Assembly (NCBI GenBank): GCA_021817565.1
Contig: JAKAUP010000007.1
Coordinates: 216,497 to 271,473, forward strand
Direction of reading: 5' to 3'
From: Microcaldota archaeon
Lineage (GTDB): Archaea; Micrarchaeota; Micrarchaeia; Micrarchaeales; Micrarchaeaceae
Length of the DNA: 54,977 bases
Below the pieces are notes generated by a model. The model was not told the DNA's origin. It made no database searches and saw only the letters and a program-made list of their open reading frames with translations. The position numbers and the translations under genes are program-made. This document shows positions 43,731 to 51,480 of this stretch, piece after piece (position 1 is the first letter of the stretch; each line of letters starts with the position of its first letter).

Positions 43731-45029
43731 TTACGCTTTTCCTATGCTCCTCTTTCCCATGTAGCTTACCAGGGCATCTGGCACGTCTATGCTTCCGTTG
43801 CTATTGGAGTAGTTCTCTATTATCGCAACAAGCATCCTCTCTATCGATACGCCAGTCGCATTCAGCGTATGCACGAACCTTCGCTCTCCCTTGTAGTCAT
43901 ACCTTATATCAAGGCGCATGCTCTGCCAGTCTGTGCAGTTTGAGCATGAGAAGAGCTCCCTATACCTTCCCTGGCTCGGCATGTACCCCTCTATGTCAAA
44001 GGATCTTGCATCCTTCTTGCTCAGGTCGCCTGTGCATATCTCTATTACCCTGTACGGTATGCCCAACTTTTCTATGATCGCCTCAGAGTTTGCGAGCAGT
44101 TCCTCGTGATACCTGTCTGAGTTATTGTCGGATATTACGAACTGTTCCACCTTGTTGAACTGGTGCACCCTGAAGATTCCTTTTGTGTCCTTTCCGTGAG
44201 AACCGGCCTCCCTCCTGAAACTGGGGCTTATGCCTACATATCTGAGTGGCAGCTCCTCATAAGAGAAGGTCCTTCCGGCGTGCATTGCTGCAAGAGGGTG
44301 CTCTGCAGTCGCAATCATAAAGAGCTCGTCCTCCATTTTCTCGTAGTCCTCCCTGCCCCTGCTCTCGGTGGGCTCGGAAGCGGCGTAAAGCATCTCCTCA
44401 AAGTTTTCAAGAGGCACAGTTCCCCTATAGTACCTCCTCCTCATCATATACGGGGGCAGCACAGGCGTGTATCCCTTCTTAGATATCTCATCGATTGCGA
44501 ACCTGCCCAAGGATTGCTCAAGCAGGACAAGATCCCCTTTTAGGTAATAGAAGCGGGATCCTGCAACCTTGGCTGCGCTCTCCACATCAAGCATTCCCAG
44601 CCGTTCGAGTATTGCCTCGTGAGGCTCAGAGTTCTTCTTCCTTATCTCTCCGTGCCTGCTTATCTCTGGGTTGTCCTCATCGCTCTTCCCTTTCGGTACG
44701 TCCTTGTGCATTATGTTCGGCAGAGCCTGCAGCAATCCCTCTACCCTTTCCTCGTTTTCTGGCAATATCTTCTCGATCTCAGCTATCCTTGCCTTCAATT
44801 GTTCAAGGCCTTTGATGATCTCAGCGGCGTCCTTTCCTGCCTTTTTCAGTTCCGATACCTCGATTCCCTTCCTGTTCCTCTCGCTCTGCATTGATTGAAG
44901 GTCCGTAAGCATCCTCCTTCTCTCAGTGTCAAGCTCTAGGAGCTGATCAATCGGGTATTTGCTTTCCCTTCTTGAGAGAGATTCCCTTATCTTATCTATG
45001 TTCTCCCTCACATATTTGGTGGTTATCAT
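43731..45029 (-). CDS. serS: Seryl-tRNA synthetase
   Basis: This 432-residue class II synthetase charges tRNA-Ser. It has the N-terminal long coiled-coil arm that grips the tRNA (about 30-105), then class II motif 2 (SPSFRREAGSHGKDTKGIFR, then VHQFNKVEQF) and motif 3 (LNATGVSIERMLVAIIENYS). It is the common bacterial-type SerRS, not the rare methanogen form. A TATA-like TATATTTATATGG lies about 30 nt upstream of the ATG in the DNA shared with the tRNA-Leu gene. Confidence 0.95.
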   Translation of the reverse strand: MITTKYVRENIDKIRESLSRRESKYPIDQLLELDTERRRMLTDLQSMQSERNRKGIEVSELKKAGKDAAEIIKGLEQLKARIAEIEKILPENEERVEGLLQALPNIMHKDVPKGKSDEDNPEISRHGEIRKKNSEPHEAILERLGMLDVESAAKVAGSRFYYLKGDLVLLEQSLGRFAIDEISKKGYTPVLPPYMMRRRYYRGTVPLENFEEMLYAASEPTESRGREDYEKMEDELFMIATAEHPLAAMHAGRTFSYEELPLRYVGISPSFRREAGSHGKDTKGIFRVHQFNKVEQFVISDNNSDRYHEELLANSEAIIEKLGIPYRVIEICTGDLSKKDARSFDIEGYMPSQGRYRELFSCSNCTDWQSMRLDIRYDYKGERRFVHTLNATGVSIERMLVAIIENYSNSNGSIDVPDALVSYMGKRSIGKA

Positions 45030-45053
45030 AGCTAACTACTCCCGCAAAACCAT

Positions 45054-45080
45054 ATAAATATATACCGCAAGAATAAAATG
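45054..45080. promoter_or_regulatory. Divergent promoter of serS and tRNA-Leu
   Basis: TATA-like sequence on the minus strand (45054-45066) faces serS, and GAATAAAATG (45071-45080) on the plus strand lies 30 nt before the tRNA-Leu gene. Confidence 0.45.
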
Positions 45081-45104
45081 CTTTGTATGGGATAGACGAG
45101 AGAT

Positions 45105-45190
45105 GCAGGGGTAGCAAAGCCTGGCCAAATGCGATGGGCTTAGGACCCATTCCCTTAGCGGGTTCGTGAGTTCGAATCTCACCCCCTGCA
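45105..45190 (+). tRNA. tRNA-Leu (anticodon UAG)
   Basis: The 86-nt cloverleaf has acceptor GCAGGGG/CCCCTGC with discriminator A, anticodon stem ATGGG/CCCAT around loop CTTAGGA (anticodon TAG at 45141-45143), a long variable arm (CCC/GGG) as expected for Leu, and T arm GTGAG/CTCAC with loop TTCGAAT. It reads CUA codons. The 3' CCA is not encoded and no intron is seen. Confidence 0.95.
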
Positions 45191-45503
45191 AATTCGATTC
45201 ACGACGTCAAAGCAGGGTTCGGAAATCCCGAAAGGAAATCTTCAAGGGGCGAAGATTTCGAGGATTTCTCCGAAATCCTCAAGCAGGTTCGCCAGGCACA
45301 GCAATCCCAGTCTACCATGACCTAGATGAGCACTAGAAGATGGGAGCTTTACAGAATACATAGCAGAAAGCCTCTATCTTTCAGATAGGAGAAGATGTCA
45401 GTCGAAGTATCTATATCTGTATAGATTACGAGCTACGGAAGCAGCCATTTCAGAATACACAACATTTATTAAACCCTTCCACAGATAAAATAGAGTTGCT
45501 TTT
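45191..45503. other. 313-bp spacer with structured DNA
   Basis: There is no credible gene. The left third holds a run of hairpins (listed separately) and two copies of AAGCAGG(G)TTCG at about 45210-45221 and 45281-45290. Further right, CTATC/GATAG (about 45373-45389) makes a short hairpin. The last 45 bp contain ACATTTATTAAACCC (about 45462-45476), a TATA-like box for the gene at 45504. Confidence 0.4.
45235..45280. other. Two back-to-back perfect 9-bp hairpins
   Basis: GAAATCTTC/GAAGATTTC (45235-45259, 7-nt loop) and GAGGATTTC/GAAATCCTC (45260-45280, 3-nt loop) touch each other. Both stems share a GAAATC half, and an extra GGAAATCCC lies just upstream. It is a likely structured RNA or a terminator for the tRNA-Leu transcript; function unknown. 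Confidence 0.6.
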
Positions 45504-46373
45504 ATGGCGAAAATTGAAAAGAAAACCGTACCGGTAACAAACACGAAGAAAAGGGGTATAGGTAAAGGAAAGATTCTGCTCGGTATACTCTTCTTGTTCA
45601 TACTCGCAGGCATTTATTTATATTATACCTACGGTGCGCTGCCCATGGCGCTTCTCAGCGCAAAGCAAATCAATGCAACAACTCTCATATCGATATTCAC
45701 ACAAAGAATAGACTCAGTAAAGAACGTAAGACTTAGTTACAGCGGCACGATAACAATAAACCATGCGGATCCTATAATTATGTTCTCTTATAATAAGTCT
45801 GGTAATGCGACCAGGTCAAATTTCAGCCTTTTTTATGTTCATGGATACCCAAACGTCATGGCAAGTGTTTATGTCCCTAACAACAGCACTTCTGGGTCGA
45901 GTTGTGCCTTTTATTCATACCAATTAACCAGTCAAAATCCAAGCAATACGACACTTCTACCATCTGGATGCTATAACACGTCAACCCCATACGCAATATA
46001 CTCACGTATGGTCGGAGAGCTCGTAAACGTCTCGACACTCACCGTCAAGGAAAACACAACCAATGTGCAGCTCATTAATGGACAGCTATACTACTGCGGT
46101 ACAGGCTCTGGTTTTGTTATGGTCAACGGCGCAGCGATGGGTACGACTCTAGGATATTTCCCCGCAACATTTACACTCGGTACATGCCTATCTGCGCAGT
46201 ACGGTATACCGCTTTACATTAGGGTAAATATTACACCTACAAACGTTTCTGCCGCAAACGTTATCTCCGCAAATGTCATCGCCGAAAACCCTAACACCAC
46301 AAACATTACCGCCACAAACAGCGAGACGATGTACTTAAACCTCACAAACACCGCCGCATCGTTCTATAATTAG
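45504..46373 (+). CDS. Membrane-anchored extracytoplasmic protein
   Basis: The 289-residue protein has a basic cytoplasmic N-terminus (NTKKRGIGKGK), one transmembrane helix (ILLGILFLFILAGIYLYYTY, near 24-46) and a large outside domain rich in Asn-x-Ser/Thr, with four cysteines (SSCAFY, SGCYNT, YYCGTG, GTCLSA). The beta-strand pattern KNVRLSYSGTITINHADPII resembles LolA/LppX-like half-barrels, but this is only an impression. It is similar in plan to the protein at 41927. Transcribed alone. Confidence 0.6.
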   Translation: MAKIEKKTVPVTNTKKRGIGKGKILLGILFLFILAGIYLYYTYGALPMALLSAKQINATTLISIFTQRIDSVKNVRLSYSGTITINHADPIIMFSYNKSGNATRSNFSLFYVHGYPNVMASVYVPNNSTSGSSCAFYSYQLTSQNPSNTTLLPSGCYNTSTPYAIYSRMVGELVNVSTLTVKENTTNVQLINGQLYYCGTGSGFVMVNGAAMGTTLGYFPATFTLGTCLSAQYGIPLYIRVNITPTNVSAANVISANVIAENPNTTNITATNSETMYLNLTNTAASFYN

Positions 46374-46479
46374 TACAGCAGGATTGCGCTATTTACATCC
46401 CGCAAAAATCTTTTGGCAGATGAATCATTACATGATGCTTCCAGAGAGAGAGCCCGTCACTTTCAGCGGCGAAGTGATA

Positions 46480-46815
46480 TCACAGCTCTTTTCCATAAAC
46501 CTTTTTTATGCCTCCTTCTATATAATGCGTATTTATCCTGTGTGCCCTTTCAAGGAAATCCGAGATGAATGAGGAAGTGCGGCCATGGTAACATACCAGC
46601 ACATGGTCCTTTAGCAGAGCAAGTTCGTTCCTCTCCTTGTAGAGCAGCTCCTCAGGATCCATCCTCATTATCTTGTTCTTTTCCACATTCAGGATCTTGC
46701 TTATCTTATATATCGGTTCTACGCCAAGCCACACAAAGTGCGCATTCTTCCTGTCAGCTATCATAATGGCTTCCTCTAATCCCAAATTTCTTCTCCTAGG
46801 TTTATCCTCATCCAT
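46480..46815 (-). CDS. Rhodanese-like protein
   Basis: The 111-residue single-domain protein ends with HVLVCYHGRTSSFISDFLER followed by THYIEGGIKKV, the rhodanese active loop (Cys-x-x-Gly-Arg-[Ser/Thr]) and the closing GG motif. The cysteine can carry a persulfide for sulfur transfer. The N-terminal half lacks the usual D-x-R motif, making it shorter than typical single-domain rhodaneses. It diverges from the next gene by about 75 bp. Partner unknown. Confidence 0.65.
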   Translation of the reverse strand: MDEDKPRRRNLGLEEAIMIADRKNAHFVWLGVEPIYKISKILNVEKNKIMRMDPEELLYKERNELALLKDHVLVCYHGRTSSFISDFLERAHRINTHYIEGGIKKVYGKEL

Positions 46816-46856
46816 AATCCCATCTCCATCCTAAGTCCATTACTGAGGGCATGTCA

Positions 46857-46866
46857 GATATAAAAA
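46857..46866 (+). promoter_or_regulatory. TATA box deciding the start at 46890
   Basis: ATATAAAAAG lies inside the longest frame (ATG 46851) and about 28 nt before the in-frame ATG 46890, so transcription probably starts at 46890. Confidence 0.5.
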
Positions 46867-46889
46867 GTTTTCTATATAAAATACGGATT

Positions 46890-47630
46890 ATGGAAGGCCA
46901 TCTTAAGCATATCGACCAGCTCTCAGGCATGATAACCAGAGAGCAGGCAGAGGCCTTATCAAAAGACGAAAACGAGAAAGCGGAGCTCGACGTCAAACGT
47001 ATACTTTCGCTCTCTAGCCCAACAGGACAGATACACAATCTATCGGTATCCGATTCGATATACAGGATTTTTAATCAGACGGTAAGGCACGGCGCAAAGC
47101 GTTCGCAGAAGCACAGGTTAATGGTAATGGGGGCGGAAGGATGCGCAGTGAAGCTTATCCTGAACGGAAAGATATCGGAAGAGGTGGATAGGCAGGGAAT
47201 AATACACGGGGATTCTATAAGAATAACAAACCTTATATTTGACATGGATAGTCAGACGCTGTACAGCACTGTCTTTTCAGAATTGAGACTAAACGAGCGT
47301 GCCTTGCCAGATCCATATAACGAAAACCTATTTGAAGGCAGTATAACTGAGATAATACGCGGAAGCGGTGGCGAGCGGCTTTCCACCGCAGCAGAGCTGA
47401 GAGCCCTCGGCAAAAATGGCATCGAGGCTGAGATACTACTTTCCGGTTCATCCGCAGAGGCCGCGTCATCCGCCTCCAAAGGCGACAGGATAATAATCGA
47501 GTTTTTTGGCGGACGCCCATCGGAAGCTGGAAAATGGATATTCGGAAATTCAGACTCGCGAGTGCTCATTCTGCCCGGTAATACTTCTTTCCGAAGTCGG
47601 AGTACTCCTTCAGTTCCTCGTCAGTTGTAG
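46890..47630 (+). CDS. Possible OB-fold nucleic-acid-binding protein (RPA/SSB-like)
   Basis: The protein has 246 residues from ATG 46890. The N-terminal helical region is followed by two beta segments with OB-fold character: RLMVMGAEGCAVKLILNGKI then GIIHGDSIRITNLIFDMD (about 90-140), and IEAEILLSGSSAEAASSASK then GDRIIIEFFGG (about 190-225). The strand-Gly-strand then GDxIxIxN order is as in RPA-type single-stranded DNA-binding proteins. I do not see zinc cysteines. The last 65 bp overlap the convergent AAA gene, and the final residues (SFRSRSTPSVPRQL) look like poor coding, set by that overlap. Assignment is tentative. Confidence 0.45.
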   Translation: MEGHLKHIDQLSGMITREQAEALSKDENEKAELDVKRILSLSSPTGQIHNLSVSDSIYRIFNQTVRHGAKRSQKHRLMVMGAEGCAVKLILNGKISEEVDRQGIIHGDSIRITNLIFDMDSQTLYSTVFSELRLNERALPDPYNENLFEGSITEIIRGSGGERLSTAAELRALGKNGIEAEILLSGSSAEAASSASKGDRIIIEFFGGRPSEAGKWIFGNSDSRVLILPGNTSFRSRSTPSVPRQL

Positions 47631-50298
47631 CCGGCTTTATCGCCTTTATCGAATCTTCCACCATCTGCTGCGTCACATTCTGGTTCTGTTCCCCATGCAT
47701 CCTGCCCCTCAGCGCCTTCTTTTTTGCGGAGTTGCAGGCAGCATATATCTCTGCGCCAGTGTAACCACCGCTCATATCTGCGAGCTTGTCGAAATTTATG
47801 CTGTCAATCGGCGCGTCTCTGAGGAACCTTATAAACATGAGCTTCCTAGTGGGCCTTTTAGGCAGTCCGACATATATCAGCTTGTCAAACCTTCCTGGCC
47901 TTAGCAGTGCAGGATCTAGCGCGTCCGGGTTGTTTGTAGTCGCTACCACCATGACGCCCGACATCCCGCGCATACCGTCCATCTGCTTAAGGAACTCCGA
48001 TATTATCTCCCTAGATATATCCTTTCCTACCTCCTTCCTGCTTCCCACAAAACCGTCAATCTCGTCTATGAAAAGTATTGCTGGTTTGTTCTCATTCGCC
48101 CTGTAGAAGTACTCCTTTATGATGCCTGGGGCATCCTCAACGCCAGCCCCTAAAACCTCTACGCTATCAAGCTCAATCATTGTAACTCCTTCCACGCTTT
48201 TGCTTATGTTCCTCATCATCATCGTCTTTCCGGTTCCCGGCGGCCCATATATCAATATCCCATTCGTGCCCTTTACGTCATAGCTCTTGGCGAGCTCAGG
48301 CCTTGCCAGCACCTCTATCGAATCCGTAACGGTCTTCTTGAAGTCCTCATAACCCACAATCATATCCATGCTCACTTTAGTAGTCTCGCTTTCAGCCATC
48401 ACATTGTGTAACCTCTCAAAGTCGTTCTTGAACTTCGTATACTCATCTATCTGCACGAGCCTTGTGGATGGTTTTGTGGACTTTATCGCCCTCACAATGT
48501 CGGCGTTTGTTACCTTGAGAAGCGTATGCTTCTCCACCGCCTCCCTCGCTACTGTCTGCGAGGTTGCCTCGCATAGGTTTCTTATGTCCGCAGCGCTGAA
48601 CCTTTCTGATAGATCTGCCAGCTTCTCTATATCAATATCCTTTGTAACGGGCAGTTTTGAGAGATACATCTTGAATATCTTCATTCGTGTGCTTTTGTCT
48701 GGCAGCGGCACATATATCGACCTGTCGAATCTGCCAGACCTTAAGAGAGCAGGGTCAAGCAGGTTCGGCTTGTTCGTAGCCCCCACAACTATAACCCTGT
48801 CTAACTTCTGGAATCCGTCAAGCTCCTCAAGCAGCTGCGTAAGCACGTGCTTATGCACCTCGTCTCCCATGTCCCTCGTAGTGCCAATGGCATCTATCTC
48901 ATCTATGAATAGTATGCAGGGGGAGTTCTTCTTCGCTACTGTAAAAACCTCAGCCAGCTTCTTCTCCGATTCCCCGGAAAAGGCAGATATAAGGTTCGGC
49001 GCGGCTATCCTGTAGAATCCGAAATGTATCTCGTTTGCTAGTGCCCTCATCATCATGGTCTTTCCGTTTCCGGGAGGTCCGAACAGCAATACCCCCTTTA
49101 CCGGCTTTATTCCGTATTTTCTTGATACTCCCTTTTCCTCTATGGGACCTATGATCGAGCGCATCATCTCCTTCTTTACGTCATCATATCCCGCGATGTC
49201 ATCAAAAGTCTCGTTTGTGCCTTCCACCTGAAGGTCCTCAAATGCCTCGCCAAACTTCATTCTTATGTCGCGCTTTTTCACCTCAAGCGCCTTGAACACG
49301 TCGAAATTGTAGAGTTCGAGTATGTATATGCCGATAGGTGCTATAAGGAAGCTGAGCAGCGCTATCTCACCCGTGCCCCTTATCAGGCTCGAAGTCGAGA
49401 CCCCTACAAAGAAGACCGGATACACGATGCCCGCCAGGCTTGCTTTTACCGCCCTATACTTCGACCGTTCCGAGACACCAATATATTCTATCAGGAAAGT
49501 CAAACCCACAACAAGCAGCATCTCTGCAATGTATAAAGGCTGCTGGAGAATCCCGTAGCCCAGGAGTATGAAGATGTTTGATATATTCCCAAGCAGTTTC
49601 TGGCTTAAGAAGACCTTCGCTGCGTTCGAGGTCGCGCCCCCTAGGAGCGATAATGTGGGTCTCGTGCCCCTCACAAGCGTGTAATTAAGAGAACTCCCTA
49701 TTCCGGTCGCGCCAAGCCTGCCCAAGCTCTTCGTTGTGCTGTACAGTATATATGAGTTGTTTTGTATCCCCATGCTGGAGGTAAGCGCAATAATGCTTAG
49801 GAATACGACCACGACAACGATTGCGCTTCTCTTGAAGCCAAGGATGAGGGGGGTCAATATCAGGAATGGTATGAACAGTACTCTCCCCAATGCCGAAAAG
49901 CTGAGTGCTATGAGCGTATAGCCTATGATAAGGCTCCTGTAATGCATATACCCCAATATCATCGCTGCAGTAAAGACAAACGCGTAAACCCAGGCAATTC
50001 CGGGAGATTGGTACATAAGCGGGGGGAAGGTAAGTGCAGCAAGTATGATAAGCCCAAGAAAGGGGTGCTTCATTGAGGCGATGAAGAGAAGTACGATTAG
50101 GACTATGCCTATCAGCCAGGGGTAGTATGGAAGGCCGACAAGCACTGATAAGAAGGCGATTGTTATTATTACGGCATCGATGAAGCGCCAATCCGAGACT
50201 ATACTCTGCAAAGCGTCGTTAAGATTGTAAAGAAGGACAGGAAGGCCGATTGATCTCTGACCCATGCCTGCCGCTTTTCCTGCGCTTTCCCCAGCCAT
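47566..50298 (-). CDS. Membrane-embedded double-AAA ATPase (Cdc48/VAT-like)
   Basis: The 910-residue protein has about 10 transmembrane helices in residues 35-330, in place of the substrate-binding N-domain of Cdc48/VAT. Two AAA+ modules follow: the first with Walker A FGPPGNGKT (near 405), Walker B ILFIDEIDAIG and arginine-finger region LLRSGRFDRSIYVPLPDK, and the second with YGPPGTGKT (near 683), ILFIDEIDGFV and LLRPGRFDKLIYVGLPKR. There is no protease domain and no HExxH, so it is not FtsH. It may pull proteins out of the membrane. A TATA-like TTTATAAATT lies about 30 nt before the ATG. Confidence 0.85.
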   Translation of the reverse strand: MAGESAGKAAGMGQRSIGLPVLLYNLNDALQSIVSDWRFIDAVIITIAFLSVLVGLPYYPWLIGIVLIVLLFIASMKHPFLGLIILAALTFPPLMYQSPGIAWVYAFVFTAAMILGYMHYRSLIIGYTLIALSFSALGRVLFIPFLILTPLILGFKRSAIVVVVVFLSIIALTSSMGIQNNSYILYSTTKSLGRLGATGIGSSLNYTLVRGTRPTLSLLGGATSNAAKVFLSQKLLGNISNIFILLGYGILQQPLYIAEMLLVVGLTFLIEYIGVSERSKYRAVKASLAGIVYPVFFVGVSTSSLIRGTGEIALLSFLIAPIGIYILELYNFDVFKALEVKKRDIRMKFGEAFEDLQVEGTNETFDDIAGYDDVKKEMMRSIIGPIEEKGVSRKYGIKPVKGVLLFGPPGNGKTMMMRALANEIHFGFYRIAAPNLISAFSGESEKKLAEVFTVAKKNSPCILFIDEIDAIGTTRDMGDEVHKHVLTQLLEELDGFQKLDRVIVVGATNKPNLLDPALLRSGRFDRSIYVPLPDKSTRMKIFKMYLSKLPVTKDIDIEKLADLSERFSAADIRNLCEATSQTVAREAVEKHTLLKVTNADIVRAIKSTKPSTRLVQIDEYTKFKNDFERLHNVMAESETTKVSMDMIVGYEDFKKTVTDSIEVLARPELAKSYDVKGTNGILIYGPPGTGKTMMMRNISKSVEGVTMIELDSVEVLGAGVEDAPGIIKEYFYRANENKPAILFIDEIDGFVGSRKEVGKDISREIISEFLKQMDGMRGMSGVMVVATTNNPDALDPALLRPGRFDKLIYVGLPKRPTRKLMFIRFLRDAPIDSINFDKLADMSGGYTGAEIYAACNSAKKKALRGRMHGEQNQNVTQQMVEDSIKAIKPATTDEELKEYSDFGKKYYRAE

Positions 50299-50365
50299 GC
50301 AAACACTCTAATTAATATTGTGCTGATAATTTATAAATCCAGAGTTGGAGGCAACAACTCAGGAA

Positions 50366-50375
50366 AGTATAAATG
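50366..50375 (+). promoter_or_regulatory. TATA box of tRNA-Tyr
   Basis: AGTATAAATG lies about 27 nt before the first base of tRNA-Tyr. Confidence 0.6.
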
Positions 50376-50397
50376 TGTTATCTAAAAAATATCTATG

Positions 50398-50492
50398 CCC
50401 CTTGTAGCTCAATGGTAGAGCGACCGGCTGTAGCCTGATGTTCCTTTTGGGAAGAAACCGGTAGGTTGGGTGTTCAAATCACTCCAAGGGGA
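50398..50492 (+). tRNA. tRNA-Tyr (anticodon GUA) with a 23-nt intron
   Basis: Acceptor CCCCTTG/CAAGGGG with discriminator A (C1-G72, the identity pair of archaeal tRNA-Tyr). D arm GCTC/GAGC, anticodon stem ACCGG/CCGGT with loop CTGTAGA once the intron is removed, anticodon GTA at 50430-50432, T arm GGGTG/CACTC with loop TTCAAAT. The intron lies at the canonical 37/38 site, about 50434-50456; its borders could shift by a base or two. Excision would need the archaeal splicing endonuclease. Confidence 0.93.
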
Positions 50493-50494
50493 AG

Positions 50495-50504
50495 GTTTAA
50501 ATCC
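50495..50504 (+). promoter_or_regulatory. TATA box of tRNA-Asp
   Basis: GTTTAAATCC begins three bases after tRNA-Tyr and about 30 nt before tRNA-Asp, so the two tRNAs can be made from separate transcripts. Confidence 0.55.
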
Positions 50505-50530
50505 CCCAGAACCAATGAGAATAAGAATAT

Positions 50531-50602
50531 GCCTTGGTGGTGTAACGGCTAGCATACAACCCTGTCACGGTTGCGATTCGGGTTCGATTCCCGGCCAAGG
50601 CG
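50531..50602 (+). tRNA. tRNA-Asp (anticodon GUC)
   Basis: 72-nt cloverleaf: acceptor GCCTTGG/CCAAGGC with discriminator G (the Asp identity base), anticodon stem CAACC/GGTTG around CTGTCAC (GTC at 50564-50566), T arm CGGG/CCCG with loop TTCGATT. No intron, CCA not encoded. Confidence 0.95.
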
Positions 50603-50658
50603 TTCCAAATGTGCGTTAAATTTATGGAGAATAAAAGCAGAATTAATTGTCACTACAC

Positions 50659-50688
50659 CTAACACCTACTGGCGCTTAAAACATATCC
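50659..50688 (-). repeat. Ankyrin-gene boundary element, array copy D end
   Basis: CTAACACCTACTGGCGCTTA followed by AAACATATCC; identical to the copies at 51451-51480, 52243-52272 and 53333-53362. This copy closes the array and lies just after the tRNA-Asp gene. Here the ankyrin frame stops inside it (TAA at 50676), because of an upstream frameshift. Confidence 0.9.
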
Positions 50689-51449
50689 CTCCTTTTTATG
50701 AATTCCCCAAATCCCTTTCTCAGTTTAACTCCTCGAACCCCTCCTCTCTCATCAATCTTGCAAATAATCTCCTCCGTTGCAGGTCGAAGAAGTTCCGCTA
50801 TATCCATATATCCCCCCGCTAATTCGCTCGCAGTCTTCCCCTCATTATCCTTTAGCGTTATGTCTGCTCCATGCTCAACAAGAAACTCCACGACACCTTT
50901 ACTTCCATTCATTGCAGCACACATCAACGCTGTCCATCCATCATTATCCTTCAAGTTCACATCAGCCCCATGCTCCACAAGAAACTCCACAACATCTTTT
51001 TGTCCATTCCCTGCAGCACTCATCAACGCCGTCCATCCATCATTTTTCTTCGAGTTCACATCCGCTCCGTGCTCAACAAGAACTCCTACAACATCTTTTC
51101 TTCCATTCCCTGCAGCCACCATCAACGCCGTATATCCATCATTATCCTTAAAGTTCACATCAGCTCCATGCTCCACAAGAACCTCTACAACATCTTTACG
51201 TCCATTCCATGCAGCCCGCATCAACGCCGTATCTCCATTACCATTATTCAAGCTCACATCAGCTCCATGCTCCAAAAGAAACTTCACAACATCTATATGT
51301 TCATGCGTTGCAGCCCAAATCAGAGCCGTCCATCCACCACTATCCTTCGAGTTCACATCAGCACCAATTTTAACCAAGGTCTTCACTTTTTTGAGTTCTC
51401 CTGCCCTTGCTGCTATTCCGAGTTTCTCATTCAAGTAATTCCTAAACAT
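50676..51449 (-). CDS. Ankyrin-repeat protein, array copy D (frameshifted tail)
   Basis: The 257-residue protein starts MFRNYLNEKLGIAARAGELK, followed by six ankyrin repeats (typical unit GWTALMSAAGNGQKDVVEFL then VEHGADVNLKDND), a cap GKTASELAGGYMDIAELLRP and a tail. The tail ends GFGEFIKRRDMF because a base is missing against the other copies (GAATTCAT for GAAATTCAT), which shifts the frame and replaces the usual ending GYVLSASRC. It is the last gene of the VWA-ankyrin run. No signal peptide; a protein-binding role is expected. Confidence 0.85.
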   Translation of the reverse strand: MFRNYLNEKLGIAARAGELKKVKTLVKIGADVNSKDSGGWTALIWAATHEHIDVVKFLLEHGADVSLNNGNGDTALMRAAWNGRKDVVEVLVEHGADVNFKDNDGYTALMVAAGNGRKDVVGVLVEHGADVNSKKNDGWTALMSAAGNGQKDVVEFLVEHGADVNLKDNDGWTALMCAAMNGSKGVVEFLVEHGADITLKDNEGKTASELAGGYMDIAELLRPATEEIICKIDERGGVRGVKLRKGFGEFIKRRDMF

Positions 51450-51450
51450 T

Positions 51451-51480
51451 CTAACACCTACTGGCGCTTAAAACATATCC
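51451..51480 (-). repeat. Ankyrin-gene boundary element, copy C/D junction
   Basis: The identical 30-bp boundary between copies C and D. The usual tail frame is lost here, so the encoded stop of copy C comes earlier than the element's own TAG. Confidence 0.9.

Noticed and set aside
46384-46572. 62-codon plus-strand frame
   Set aside because: It overlaps the rhodanese-like gene on the other strand, has no promoter spacing and no recognisable protein character.
48368-49015. 215-codon plus-strand frame opposite the AAA gene
   Set aside because: It is the antisense of conserved AAA motifs.
47566-50298. FtsH protease
   Set aside because: Two AAA modules and no HExxH zinc protease motif.
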